A program made the position numbers and the translations under genes. This document shows, piece by piece, positions 19,102 through 26,516 of a DNA stretch of 64,000 bases. The notes below the pieces were generated by a model that did not search any database, was not told where the DNA came from, and saw nothing but the letters and a program-made list of their open reading frames with translations. Numbering within the stretch: position 1 is the first letter of the stretch; each line of letters opens with the position of its first letter. The stretch comes from JAIBJN01 sp963811635 (GTDB taxonomy: Bacteria > Actinomycetota > Thermoleophilia > Gaiellales > Gaiellaceae): contig CAWESB010000010.1 in NCBI GenBank assembly GCA_963811635.1, positions 102,407-166,406 on the forward strand, in the 5' to 3' direction.

Positions 19102-20046
19102 TCACTCGTCGGCGAAGACCGCGTCCGGCAGGAAGCAGCCGACGATCCAGTTGGGCGCGTCGACGATCTCGGTGATCTTCAGGTCGGCGGCGAGCGAGCA
19201 AAGCACGTAGGCGTCCTGGCGGGAGAGGCCGCGCCGGTCGACCAGGTGGTCGATCATCCCCCGCACAGCGGAGCGGGCCGCTTCCATGAGGTCGTCCTCG
19301 ACGCCCGTGGTCGCGAACCAGCCCCCGGCATCCACTCTGGGCGTCAGCGAGCCGGGCGGGCGGCGCAGCGCCGGCGAGCGCAGCGTCATCCCCCGCTCGA
19401 CCGAGACGCGGATCGTCGTCCGCATCTGGCACTCGAGCCCGGACACGCAGACCTCCCCGTCACCCTGCGCCGCGTGACCGTCGCCGAGCGAGAGCAGCGC
19501 CCCCTCCACGCCGACCGGCAGGTAGAGCGTCGCACCGGCGGTCACGTGGCGAAGGTCGATGTTGCCGCCGCCCGCATGCGGCGGGGGGATCGGCACATCG
19601 TGCATGCCCGCCCCGGGGACGCCCGTCGTGCCGCAGAACGGCTCGACCGGAATGCGCACGCCGGGCACGAGCTCGGTCGTGTCTCCCTGCGTGAGGTCGA
19701 AGAACTTCAGGTACGGATCGTCCAGCTCGCCCGCAGGCAGCAGGCCGAAGCCCGGGAGAATCGCCGCCCAACCCCAGTCGGGCAGCTCGAAGCCGAGAAG
19801 CTCGACGGCGAGCACGTCGCCGGGCTCCGCGCCCGCGACGTAGATCGGCCCGGCCAGCGGGTAGATGGTGTCGAAGTCGAGCGCGGGGAGATCGTCGGCC
19901 GTCGAGTCGCGCCCGATCTGGCCGCCGGCAAAGTCGTCGGTCTCGACCACGACCACGTCGCCCTGTTCCACGTGCACCACGGGCTCGACGTCGACGTCCC
20001 AGCGCCGATGGGTCGGCATGGCTCGACTGATCAGATGCTCGGCCAT
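19102..20046 (-). CDS. acetamidase/formamidase family amidohydrolase
   Basis: 314 residues. Conserved family segments: DFAGGQIGRDST, GPIYVAGAEPGDVLAVE, PFCGTTGVPGAG, GGNIDLRHVTAGATLYLPV, SLGDGHAAQGDGEVCVSGLEC. These are the FmdA_AmdA marks, including the GDGHAAQGDGE metal/active-site region. The enzyme hydrolyses short amides to ammonia and acid. It is the eleventh of twelve genes in the microcompartment operon, 19 bases after the GntR gene, which is unusual and suggests an amide form of the substrate is used. Confidence 0.9.
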   Translation of the reverse strand: MAEHLISRAMPTHRRWDVDVEPVVHVEQGDVVVVETDDFAGGQIGRDSTADDLPALDFDTIYPLAGPIYVAGAEPGDVLAVELLGFELPDWGWAAILPGFGLLPAGELDDPYLKFFDLTQGDTTELVPGVRIPVEPFCGTTGVPGAGMHDVPIPPPHAGGGNIDLRHVTAGATLYLPVGVEGALLSLGDGHAAQGDGEVCVSGLECQMRTTIRVSVERGMTLRSPALRRPPGSLTPRVDAGGWFATTGVEDDLMEAARSAVRGMIDHLVDRRGLSRQDAYVLCSLAADLKITEIVDAPNWIVGCFLPDAVFADE

Positions 20047-20065
20047 TGACGCGCGGGCGAGTATC

Positions 20066-20857
20066 TCACGCGTCGTGCGAGGCGGCGACCTCGACGGCCG
20101 CGCCCAGGGACGAGGCGTCCCGGCCGCGGACGCGGGCGACGATGCGCACGCGGTCGGCCCGGAACAGATCCCGCGAATGCTCGAACGGCCGGCCGTCGGC
20201 CATCCAGGCGGTGCGCACGATCGAGATCAACGGCGCGCCCGCCCGCACCCCGAGCGCGCGACCGTCCGCCGTCGTCGCGCCGACGACCTCGATGCGCTCC
20301 TCCGCCTCTCCGACCTGGAGCCCGTAGTCCGCCTCGAGCAGGTCGTAGATCGACCCGGCCAGCGAGCGGTCGAGGAGCCCCGGGAAGCGGTCGGCCGGGA
20401 AGCGAGCGCGCTCCAGCGAGACGGGCTCTCGATCCGCCAACCGCAGGCGGCGGACCTCGAGCACGAGCTCGTCCTCGTCCAGCGCGAGCGCGGCCGCGGT
20501 CTCCGCACCGGCCGGGACCGTGCCGGTCGAGAGCACCCGCGCGCCCGACTGGAACCCTTGCCGGCGAAGGTATGCAGGCAGCCCTGTGAGCGTGCTCAGA
20601 TCGCGCTCAACCCGCCGCTGGGAGACGAAAATTCCCCCCGAGCGGCCGCGCACCCGGTGGATGATGCCGGCCTCCTCGAGGGAGTCGAGCACCGCCCGCA
20701 GGGTGGAACGGCTGACGCCCAGCCGGGCGGCGAGCTCCCGCTCCGCTCCGAGCCGCTCCCCCGGCGGCGGCGTGCCGGCGGCGATCTCGGCCACGAGGCG
20801 GTCGCGCAGCGCGGAGGCCGCGGGGCCGAGGGCCGTCATGCCGGCCGGGACGGTCAC
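20066..20857 (-). CDS. GntR-family regulator (UTRA domain) of the microcompartment operon
   Basis: 263 residues from GTG 20857, two bases after the SDR stop; an ATG at 20839 is an alternative. Winged helix (ERELAARLGVSRSTLRAVLD, GIIHRVRGRSGGIFVSQ) followed by a UTRA domain (residues about 95-255) with RLADREPVSLERARFP and the SIYDLLEADYG element typical of HutC-type regulators. Encoded within the operon it most likely controls, responding to an operon substrate or intermediate. GntR genes occupy the same position in mycobacterial RMM loci. Confidence 0.88.
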   Translation of the reverse strand: MTVPAGMTALGPAASALRDRLVAEIAAGTPPPGERLGAERELAARLGVSRSTLRAVLDSLEEAGIIHRVRGRSGGIFVSQRRVERDLSTLTGLPAYLRRQGFQSGARVLSTGTVPAGAETAAALALDEDELVLEVRRLRLADREPVSLERARFPADRFPGLLDRSLAGSIYDLLEADYGLQVGEAEERIEVVGATTADGRALGVRAGAPLISIVRTAWMADGRPFEHSRDLFRADRVRIVARVRGRDASSLGAAVEVAASHDA

Positions 20858-20859
20858 GC

Positions 20860-21645
20860 CTACACCGACTGGAGCGCGGCCAGGGACTCGGGGACTACCT
20901 GCCCCCCGTCCACGATGATGGTCTGGCCCGTGATGAACGCCGCCTCGTCGGTCGCGAGGAAGAGCGCCGCAGCGCCGATCTCCTCGACCTTGCCGAGGCG
21001 GCCGAGCGGGATCGAATCGGTCATTGACGTGAGATAGGCCTCGCCGAGCTCGTCGAGCCCCTCCGAGTAGATGTTGCCCGGCATGACGGCGTTGACCGTG
21101 ATCCCCTTCGGCGCCAGCTCGATGCAGGCCGTGCGCACGAAGCCGAGCTGCGCTGCTTTGGTGGCCCCGTAGTGGGACCAGCCCGGGTAGCCGGTGACCG
21201 GCCCGGTGATGGAGCTCGTGAGGATGACGCGGCCGCGGCCGGTGCGCTCCAGGTACGGAACGCAGGCCTTGACGGTCAGCATGCAGCCCTTCACGTTCGT
21301 GGCGAAGATCGAGTCGATGTCCTCCTCGGTCATGTCGGCCAGCTTGACGTCGGGGAAGATGCCGGCGTTCGCGCACACGACGTCGATGCCGCCAAACCGG
21401 GCAGCCGTCTCCGCCGCCACCCGCTCGCAGTCGGCGGCCTTGCCGACGTCCCCGCTGACATAGGCCACCTCCCCGCCCTGACCGGACAGGTCTCGAACGG
21501 CCGCCTCGCCCATCTCGGCGTCCCGGCCGCTCACGACCACGTTTGCCCCGGCCCGTGCGAACACGCCCGCGATCCCCTTGCCGATCCCCTTGGTCCCGCC
21601 GGTGACGAGCACCGTGCGACCGTCGATGGGTGTGAACATGCTCAC
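20860..21645 (-). CDS. short-chain dehydrogenase, probable 1-amino-2-propanol dehydrogenase (aminoacetone reductase)
   Basis: 261 residues from GTG 21645; ATG 21639 is also possible. Classical SDR: VTGGTKGIG cofactor loop, NAG box (CANAGI), catalytic Ser144/145, Tyr159 and Lys163 (HYGATK), ending ITGQTIIVDGGQ. The Arg41-Asp42 after strand 2 leaves NAD versus NADP open. In the characterised mycobacterial locus the equivalent enzyme interconverts aminoacetone and (S)-1-amino-2-propanol; the assignment here rests on gene order with kinase, lyase and shell genes. Seven bases separate it from the kinase gene. Confidence 0.85.
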   Translation of the reverse strand: MSMFTPIDGRTVLVTGGTKGIGKGIAGVFARAGANVVVSGRDAEMGEAAVRDLSGQGGEVAYVSGDVGKAADCERVAAETAARFGGIDVVCANAGIFPDVKLADMTEEDIDSIFATNVKGCMLTVKACVPYLERTGRGRVILTSSITGPVTGYPGWSHYGATKAAQLGFVRTACIELAPKGITVNAVMPGNIYSEGLDELGEAYLTSMTDSIPLGRLGKVEEIGAAALFLATDEAAFITGQTIIVDGGQVVPESLAALQSV

Positions 21646-21652
21646 CGTCCTC

Positions 21653-22636
21653 TCACTGGTTCGACAGATACTGCTCGGCGAGAGCGCACGAGCCTTCCGT
21701 GAAGCCGGCGCCGAGCTCGGCGGCCTCGGTGGCGAAGCGGTGGTGCGACCCGATCCAGGCGACGAGCAGCAGGCGCCGGAGCATCACGAACGTGTCCAGC
21801 TCGGCCTCGTCCGCGGGATCGAGCTGCGCGACGGAGCGGTAGCCCTCGACCCAGGCGGCCTTGAGGTCGGGGACCTGGGGGTGGTCCTCGAAGAACGACA
21901 CGGTCGTGGCGAAGTCGTACATGAACCACGAGAAGCCGCAGTCGTCGAAGTCGATGACGCGCACATGGGGCCCGTCGACCAGCAGGTTGGCCAGGCGGAT
22001 GTCGGCGTGGACCAGGCCGAACCGCTCGGGAGCGCGGCCGTAGGCCTCGAGCCGGCCCCGGATCACCCCGTCGAGCCGGCCGAGCAGGCCCAGCTCCTCG
22101 GGGCCCATTCCCAGCCCGTCCTGCCACCGTCCCCAGTGGCCGGAAGCGCCGAGCGTGGTGTCGTAGTCCCACGCGAAGCGCCGAAACGACGGAGGCTGCG
22201 GCCACCGCTGCGCGTGGCCGTGCATCTGGGCCGACACCGCGCCGAGCGTGCGGAATCCCTGCAGGAGATCCTTGCCCTCGAGCTCCGGCATCTCGCCGGT
22301 GAGCCACTCGAACAGGACGACGTTGCGCTCCCCGAGCTCGGGCGTCGCCAGCTGCGTCACCCGGCTGCCGTCGCTGCCGGCCACGACGTGCGCCGTCTCG
22401 ACCACGTCGTCGCGGCGCAGGGCGTCGATCCAGTCGAGCTCCGACTCGATCTCCTCGGCGGTGTGGTAGCCGGGGCGGTGGACGCGCAGCGCGAACGTCC
22501 GGCCGTCAGGCTCGTCGATCCGGTAGGTCCAGTTCTCCGAGACGTTCAGCAGCCGAACGGTCGAGTCCCCGTCGAGGCCGTAGCGGTCGAGCGCCCGCTC
22601 CGCCAGCCTGTCGAGGGCCGCCTGCTCAGTGCTCAC
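21653..22636 (-). CDS. amino-alcohol kinase (APH/choline-kinase fold), probable 1-amino-2-propanol kinase
   Basis: 327 residues from GTG 22636, overlapping the BMC-T stop by 11 bases. Catalytic loop HADIRLANLL (His210, Asp212, Asn217) and metal-binding Asp229 in VIDFDDCG are intact, as in aminoglycoside/homoserine/choline kinases. In RMM-type microcompartments this enzyme phosphorylates (S)-1-amino-2-propanol with ATP so that the lyase can eliminate phosphate and ammonia. The function is inferred from context plus fold. Confidence 0.88.
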   Translation of the reverse strand: MSTEQAALDRLAERALDRYGLDGDSTVRLLNVSENWTYRIDEPDGRTFALRVHRPGYHTAEEIESELDWIDALRRDDVVETAHVVAGSDGSRVTQLATPELGERNVVLFEWLTGEMPELEGKDLLQGFRTLGAVSAQMHGHAQRWPQPPSFRRFAWDYDTTLGASGHWGRWQDGLGMGPEELGLLGRLDGVIRGRLEAYGRAPERFGLVHADIRLANLLVDGPHVRVIDFDDCGFSWFMYDFATTVSFFEDHPQVPDLKAAWVEGYRSVAQLDPADEAELDTFVMLRRLLLVAWIGSHHRFATEAAELGAGFTEGSCALAEQYLSNQ

Positions 22637-23273
22637 GCCCCTCCACCGACTCGAGCACCCGGGTGATCTCGTCCCTCGCCCGCTCGACGCTCTCGGTGGG
22701 GCCGCTCAGGTAGATGCGGCCCGCGGCGCCGATCATCGAAACGGTCACGAGCGTGATCTCGGGAGCGACACGTTCTGCCGCATTCGCGGCCACGGCGGCG
22801 AACAGCGCCGGCGTCACCTCGTACACGAGCAGCGTCTCGCCCGGAAGCACCATCGATGCCTCGCGGTTGCGGTTGATGATCACCGCGTGCTGGTCTGTGA
22901 TCTGCTCGATCACGTCGGCGTAGAGGATATTCGGACGGAGCGCGTCGGCAGGCGTCGCCCCGATCCCCTCGAGAATGGCGGCGCCGGCCCGGTCGACGAG
23001 CTCCTGGTCGGCGTGATGAACCTCGAGCACGCCGAACTGCCGCTCGACGTAGAGGATCCCCGGCTCGATCTCGGGGACCGAGCGCAGGGCCAGGTCGGTG
23101 ATCCGCTCGATCGCGAGCGCGGGAGCCACCTCGACGATGAGGCCGTTGTCGCCCTCGATCGCCGGGTAGCCCCGCGCCCGCGTCGGCGTTCCCAGGTACG
23201 CGGCGAACTGCCGACCCAGGTTGGGGATCGGCAGGTACACGCGCAGCTGCACCTGCGTGTCGGAAGCCGCCAT
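22626..23273 (-). CDS. BMC-T tandem-domain shell protein (first copy)
   Basis: 215 residues made of two BMC-type repeats (about 20-110 and 115-210). Segments EVAPALAIERITDLALRSV, GILYVERQFGVLEVHH and TLVTVSMIGAAGRIYLSG match BMC-T trimer proteins. It is a paralogue of the protein at 24404-25009: both share PGxxIExxTDxALxS, xILxVERQFGxLEVH and NRNxxxSMxLPGExL. Trimers form pseudo-hexagonal shell tiles, some with gated central pores for larger metabolites or cofactors. Ten bases downstream of the BMC-H gene. Confidence 0.88.
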   Translation of the reverse strand: MAASDTQVQLRVYLPIPNLGRQFAAYLGTPTRARGYPAIEGDNGLIVEVAPALAIERITDLALRSVPEIEPGILYVERQFGVLEVHHADQELVDRAGAAILEGIGATPADALRPNILYADVIEQITDQHAVIINRNREASMVLPGETLLVYEVTPALFAAVAANAAERVAPEITLVTVSMIGAAGRIYLSGPTESVERARDEITRVLESVEGREH

Positions 23274-23283
23274 CGCTCGTCAG

Positions 23284-23565
23284 CTAGGCCGCGGTGTTGG
23301 CGAAGTGCTTGCCGAGCTCCGAATGCGGCCGTGGGATGACGTGGACCGAGAGGACCTCGCCGACGGCGGTGGCCGTCTCCGCGCCCGCCTCGGTCGCCGC
23401 CTTGACGGCGCCGACGTCGCCCTGGATCACCACGGACACGAGGCCGTCGCCGACCTCCTCCCGCGAGACGATGGTGACGTTCGCGGCCTTGACCATGGCG
23501 TCGGCCGCGGCCAGCGCGGCCACGTACCCCTTGGTCTCGATCATGCCGAGTGCAGTCTCTGCCAT
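23284..23565 (-). CDS. BMC-H hexameric shell protein
   Basis: 93 residues, the standard size. The start ATG 23565 is chosen because AGGTAGGTGAG lies just upstream; an in-frame GTG at 23574 falls within that ribosome-binding site. MAETALGMIETKGYVAALAA, ADAMVKAANV and VSVVIQGDVGAVKAATEAG are hallmark BMC (PF00936) sequences, and IPRPHSEL closes the domain. Six copies form the basic shell hexagon with the pore for small metabolites. Confidence 0.96.
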   Translation of the reverse strand: MAETALGMIETKGYVAALAAADAMVKAANVTIVSREEVGDGLVSVVIQGDVGAVKAATEAGAETATAVGEVLSVHVIPRPHSELGKHFANTAA

Positions 23566-23574
23566 TGCTCTCAC

Positions 23575-23844
23575 CTACCTTTCCCGCTCGGTGGCGGGGT
23601 TGCTTGCCGGCTCGTCGATCGAGCCGATGATCAGGGCGTCGATGGGCGGATGCTCGTCGCCGAACCAGCCCGAGGCAACCGAGCCGGTCGCGACGAGCAC
23701 GTGCTCGCCGACGCCGCTGCCGAGCACGTCGAACGCGACCAGGCGGGCGCCGCTTTCGACCTCGACCTCGAGGAACGCTCCGCCGGGGATCTTCTCGATC
23801 CGCCTCGTCGCCCAGACGGAGCCCGTAACCGTGGCTCTCAGCAT
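23575..23844 (-). CDS. BMC-P (EutN/CcmL) pentameric vertex protein
   Basis: 89 residues. MLRATVTGSVWATRRIEKIPG is the EutN/CcmL start (VxGxVWATrK), followed by DVLGSGVGEHVLVATGSVAS and IDALIIGSID, the pentamer-interface strands. Pentamers cap the twelve vertices of the shell. Start overlaps the accessory-protein stop by seven bases. The C-terminal tail EPASNPATERER is unstructured. Confidence 0.95.
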   Translation of the reverse strand: MLRATVTGSVWATRRIEKIPGGAFLEVEVESGARLVAFDVLGSGVGEHVLVATGSVASGWFGDEHPPIDALIIGSIDEPASNPATERER

Positions 23845-24407
23845 CGCCTCTCCTTCTCGATCTCGACTCCAAGGCTCCGCGCGCGCTCCCTCGCCAGCGG
23901 TGTGAGCACCGCGCGGGGAGACAGCACGAGCCGGGCTCCGGTCCTGGCGGCCTCCTTGACTGCGCGCTCCGTGACCGCACCGGACTCGACCCGGATCGTG
24001 GACGGGCCTGCCGCCTCCTCCGCAGGGCCCGCGGCGAGTCGGAACCGCACCTGGCCGGACATGATCGCCGCCCGCTCCTCCGGGTTCTCCAGGCGCCTCG
24101 CGAGAGCGCCGACGAACGCGGCGAGGTCGGCATCGCTCCTGAGCTCGACGCGCTCGAACGCGACCCCGGCCGGCGCAGTCTCTGCCTCCGGCTCCGGCGC
24201 ACGCCAGCCGCTGGGACGATGCACCTTGGCGATCGGGGGCGCGGGAACCTGCGGCACGGCGTCGTCCTCCGCGCCGGCCGGTGAAGCCCCATTCCCGTTG
24301 CCGTTGGCGGCAGGGGTCGTCAGCGCATCCTCGAGCAGGCCGGGCAGAAGCTCGGAGAGCACTTCCCGCGTGACGCTGCGCAGGAGGTCTTCGTCGCCGG
24401 TGCTCAC
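23838..24407 (-). CDS. uncharacterised microcompartment accessory protein with putative encapsulation helix
   Basis: 189 residues from GTG 24407 (GTGA overlap with the upstream BMC-T stop). Three parts: an N-terminal amphipathic helix (EDLLRSVTREVLSELLPGLL, residues about 5-24), a Pro/Ala/Gly-rich linker (about 30-80), and a C-terminal alpha/beta domain with ERVELRSDADLAAFVGALA and LSPRAVLTPLARERARSLGV. The helix-plus-linker layout matches peptides that target cargo to microcompartments. The TPLARxRAxxLG element also occurs, as far as I recall, in other BMC-locus accessory proteins. No catalytic motif is recognised, so no function is given. Confidence 0.7.
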   Translation of the reverse strand: MSTGDEDLLRSVTREVLSELLPGLLEDALTTPAANGNGNGASPAGAEDDAVPQVPAPPIAKVHRPSGWRAPEPEAETAPAGVAFERVELRSDADLAAFVGALARRLENPEERAAIMSGQVRFRLAAGPAEEAAGPSTIRVESGAVTERAVKEAARTGARLVLSPRAVLTPLARERARSLGVEIEKERRC

Positions 24408-25009
24408 GGCGCTCCTCCCAGTGCAGCCACCGCGGCGTCCGCGGCGGCGCGGACGTCGGCCTCCACGCCCGTCAGGTAGACGCGGCCCGTGGCCCCGATC
24501 ATGCGGTAGTCGACAACCTTGATGCGCGCGGCCTTCTCCGCCTCGTTGGTGGCCAGGATGGCGTAGGAGGCGGGCTGCATCTCCAGGACGAACAGCGACT
24601 CGCCCGGGAGCGCCATCGACCCGATCTTGTTCCGGTTGATCAGGAACGTGTGCTGGTGGTCGACGCGGGAGATCAGCTCGGACGCAAGGATCTGCGGGCG
24701 GATGGCGTCCTGTGCCGAAGCGCCGAGTGCGTCCAGCACGGCCGCGCCCGCCGAGACCACGGCCGCCGTGGAGCGCGAGTGGACCTCCAGGTAGCCGAAC
24801 TGGCGCTCGACGACGAGAATCCCGGCCTGCACGTCGGTCGACTTGAGCGCGACGTCGGTGAGCGGCTCGATGTCGAGCCCGGGCGAGATCTCGATCACCT
24901 GGGCAGCCATATTCGCCCGCGGCAGCCGGCCTCGGATCCACGTGCCCAGGTAGCACATCGTCTGCGGCTGCAGCTGGTCGATGAAGATGAAGGAGCGGAG
25001 CTCGGCCAT
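24404..25009 (-). CDS. BMC-T tandem-domain shell protein (second copy)
   Basis: 201 residues from ATG 25009, one base after the aldehyde dehydrogenase stop. Two BMC repeats with ISPGLDIEPLTDVALKST, GILVVERQFGYLEVHS, NRNKIGSMALPGESLFVLEM and YRMIGATGRVYLTG. About 40-45 percent similar by eye to the other BMC-T (22626-23273), implying an old duplication and two non-equivalent shell tiles, as in the mycobacterial RMM shell with its two BMC-T types. First shell gene transcribed. Confidence 0.88.
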   Translation of the reverse strand: MAELRSFIFIDQLQPQTMCYLGTWIRGRLPRANMAAQVIEISPGLDIEPLTDVALKSTDVQAGILVVERQFGYLEVHSRSTAAVVSAGAAVLDALGASAQDAIRPQILASELISRVDHQHTFLINRNKIGSMALPGESLFVLEMQPASYAILATNEAEKAARIKVVDYRMIGATGRVYLTGVEADVRAAADAAVAALGGAP

Positions 25010-25010
25010 A

Positions 25011-26516
25011 TCAGCGGTGGACCAGCTCGCGCAGCTCTTCGAGGATGACCCGGCGGATCTCCTCGCGGGCGCGCTCGACGTCGGCCGGCCGCTCCGGTGC
25101 CGGGACCGGCTCCGAGGCGAGGGCGGTGCTCCACGGCTGGAGGCCCGTGAAGTCGGCGAACGGCTCGGCCGGATCGGAGGCGTACGCAACGCGCGTCAGG
25201 TTGATGAGGTGCCGGGGCTCGAGGTTCTCCCCCAGGGACGAGCGGCCGAAGAAGCCGGTGCCGATCGTCATGGTCGGGGCGAGATTCGTGCCGATGCCGG
25301 CGGACCCCGTGCTGGCGCCGACGTTGACGGCCACGCGCAGGACCTGGACGGCGGCGCCGTAGGCCATCACCGTCCGCGGGTCGCGCGAATGGATCGCAGC
25401 CGAGTGGCCGGCGCCGCCGATCCGTAGGATCGCGCGGGCCGCGTCGATTCCCCGCCGGGCGTCCGGGACGCGTACGAGGCCGAGCAGCGGGAAGAGCTTC
25501 TCCCGCGCCAGCGGCTCCTCCGGGACGACGAGCGAGAAGGGCGCCACCAGGACGCGCGTTCCCGCGGGGGAGCGAATCCCCGCCTCCTTGGCCAGCGTCA
25601 GAGCGTCCTTGCCGACCAGCTCGACCCGCATCCGGCCCTCGGGGTAGAGGGCCGCGCGCACGGCTTCGACGTCCTCGGGCGTGAGCACGTGACCGCCGTG
25701 CCGACCGAGCTCCTTCTGGAAGGCCTCGGCGACACGCTCCTCCACGATCACGCACGACTCGTTGGTGCAGAGGATCGAGTTGTCGAAGCTCTTCGAGTCC
25801 ATCAGCCTTCGCGCGGCCGCGGCCAGGTCGGCCGTGTGATCGACCAGCACCGGGACGTTGCCCGGCCCGACGCCCCAGGCGGGATTCCCCGAGCGGTAGG
25901 CGGCACGAACGACTGCCGTGCCTCCGGTGGCGACGATCACATCGGTCGTCGGATCGCTCATCAGCGCCTCGATCAGAGGGATCGTCGGCTCCTCGACGAC
26001 CTGCACGCAGCCGTCGGGCGCGCCGGCGCCCACGGCCGCGTCGGCGAGGTGGCGCACGGCGTCGGCGGACACCTCCCGGGCGAGAGGGTGGGGGCTGACG
26101 ACGACCGCGTTGCGCGTCATCAGCGCCAGCAGCACCTTGAAGTACACGGTCGCGATCGGGTTGGTGGACGGCGTCAGCGCGAGGACGACTCCGGCCGGCC
26201 GTGGAATCTCGACGATGCGGGCGTCGGCATCGATCCTGGCGCTGACGAAGTCACTGCCGCCCCACCACTCGACCACGCCCTTCGAGCACGCCTCGTTCTT
26301 GATCACCTTGTGGTCGGCCACTCCCATCCCGGTCTCCTCGACCGCCCACTCGGCGTACCTTTGCGAGTTTTGGTATGCCTCCTCGGCGACCGCTTCGACG
26401 ATTCGCCGGGTGCGCTCGAGGTCGAACTCCGCATAGGCGGTGGCCGCCCAGTGGGCCCGCTGGAGCATCATGCGGGCGCGCGGTACGCCGGCAGCCTCGG
26501 GGACAGTCTCTCTCAT
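25011..26516 (-). CDS. CoA-acylating aldehyde dehydrogenase of the microcompartment
   Basis: 501 residues. Aldehyde dehydrogenase fold with catalytic Cys250 in FDNSILCTNESCVIV, the pattern of EutE/PduP-type acylating enzymes rather than hydrolytic ALDHs, and PSTNPIATVYFK and GVGPGNVPV in the cofactor region. The last 24 residues (from about 478) form an amphipathic helix with EEIRRVILEELRELV, after a Pro-rich linker, as expected of an encapsulation peptide. It should convert propionaldehyde to propionyl-CoA inside the shell using NAD and CoA. Its ATG overlaps the lyase TGA by four bases. Confidence 0.92.
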   Translation of the reverse strand: MRETVPEAAGVPRARMMLQRAHWAATAYAEFDLERTRRIVEAVAEEAYQNSQRYAEWAVEETGMGVADHKVIKNEACSKGVVEWWGGSDFVSARIDADARIVEIPRPAGVVLALTPSTNPIATVYFKVLLALMTRNAVVVSPHPLAREVSADAVRHLADAAVGAGAPDGCVQVVEEPTIPLIEALMSDPTTDVIVATGGTAVVRAAYRSGNPAWGVGPGNVPVLVDHTADLAAAARRLMDSKSFDNSILCTNESCVIVEERVAEAFQKELGRHGGHVLTPEDVEAVRAALYPEGRMRVELVGKDALTLAKEAGIRSPAGTRVLVAPFSLVVPEEPLAREKLFPLLGLVRVPDARRGIDAARAILRIGGAGHSAAIHSRDPRTVMAYGAAVQVLRVAVNVGASTGSAGIGTNLAPTMTIGTGFFGRSSLGENLEPRHLINLTRVAYASDPAEPFADFTGLQPWSTALASEPVPAPERPADVERAREEIRRVILEELRELVHR

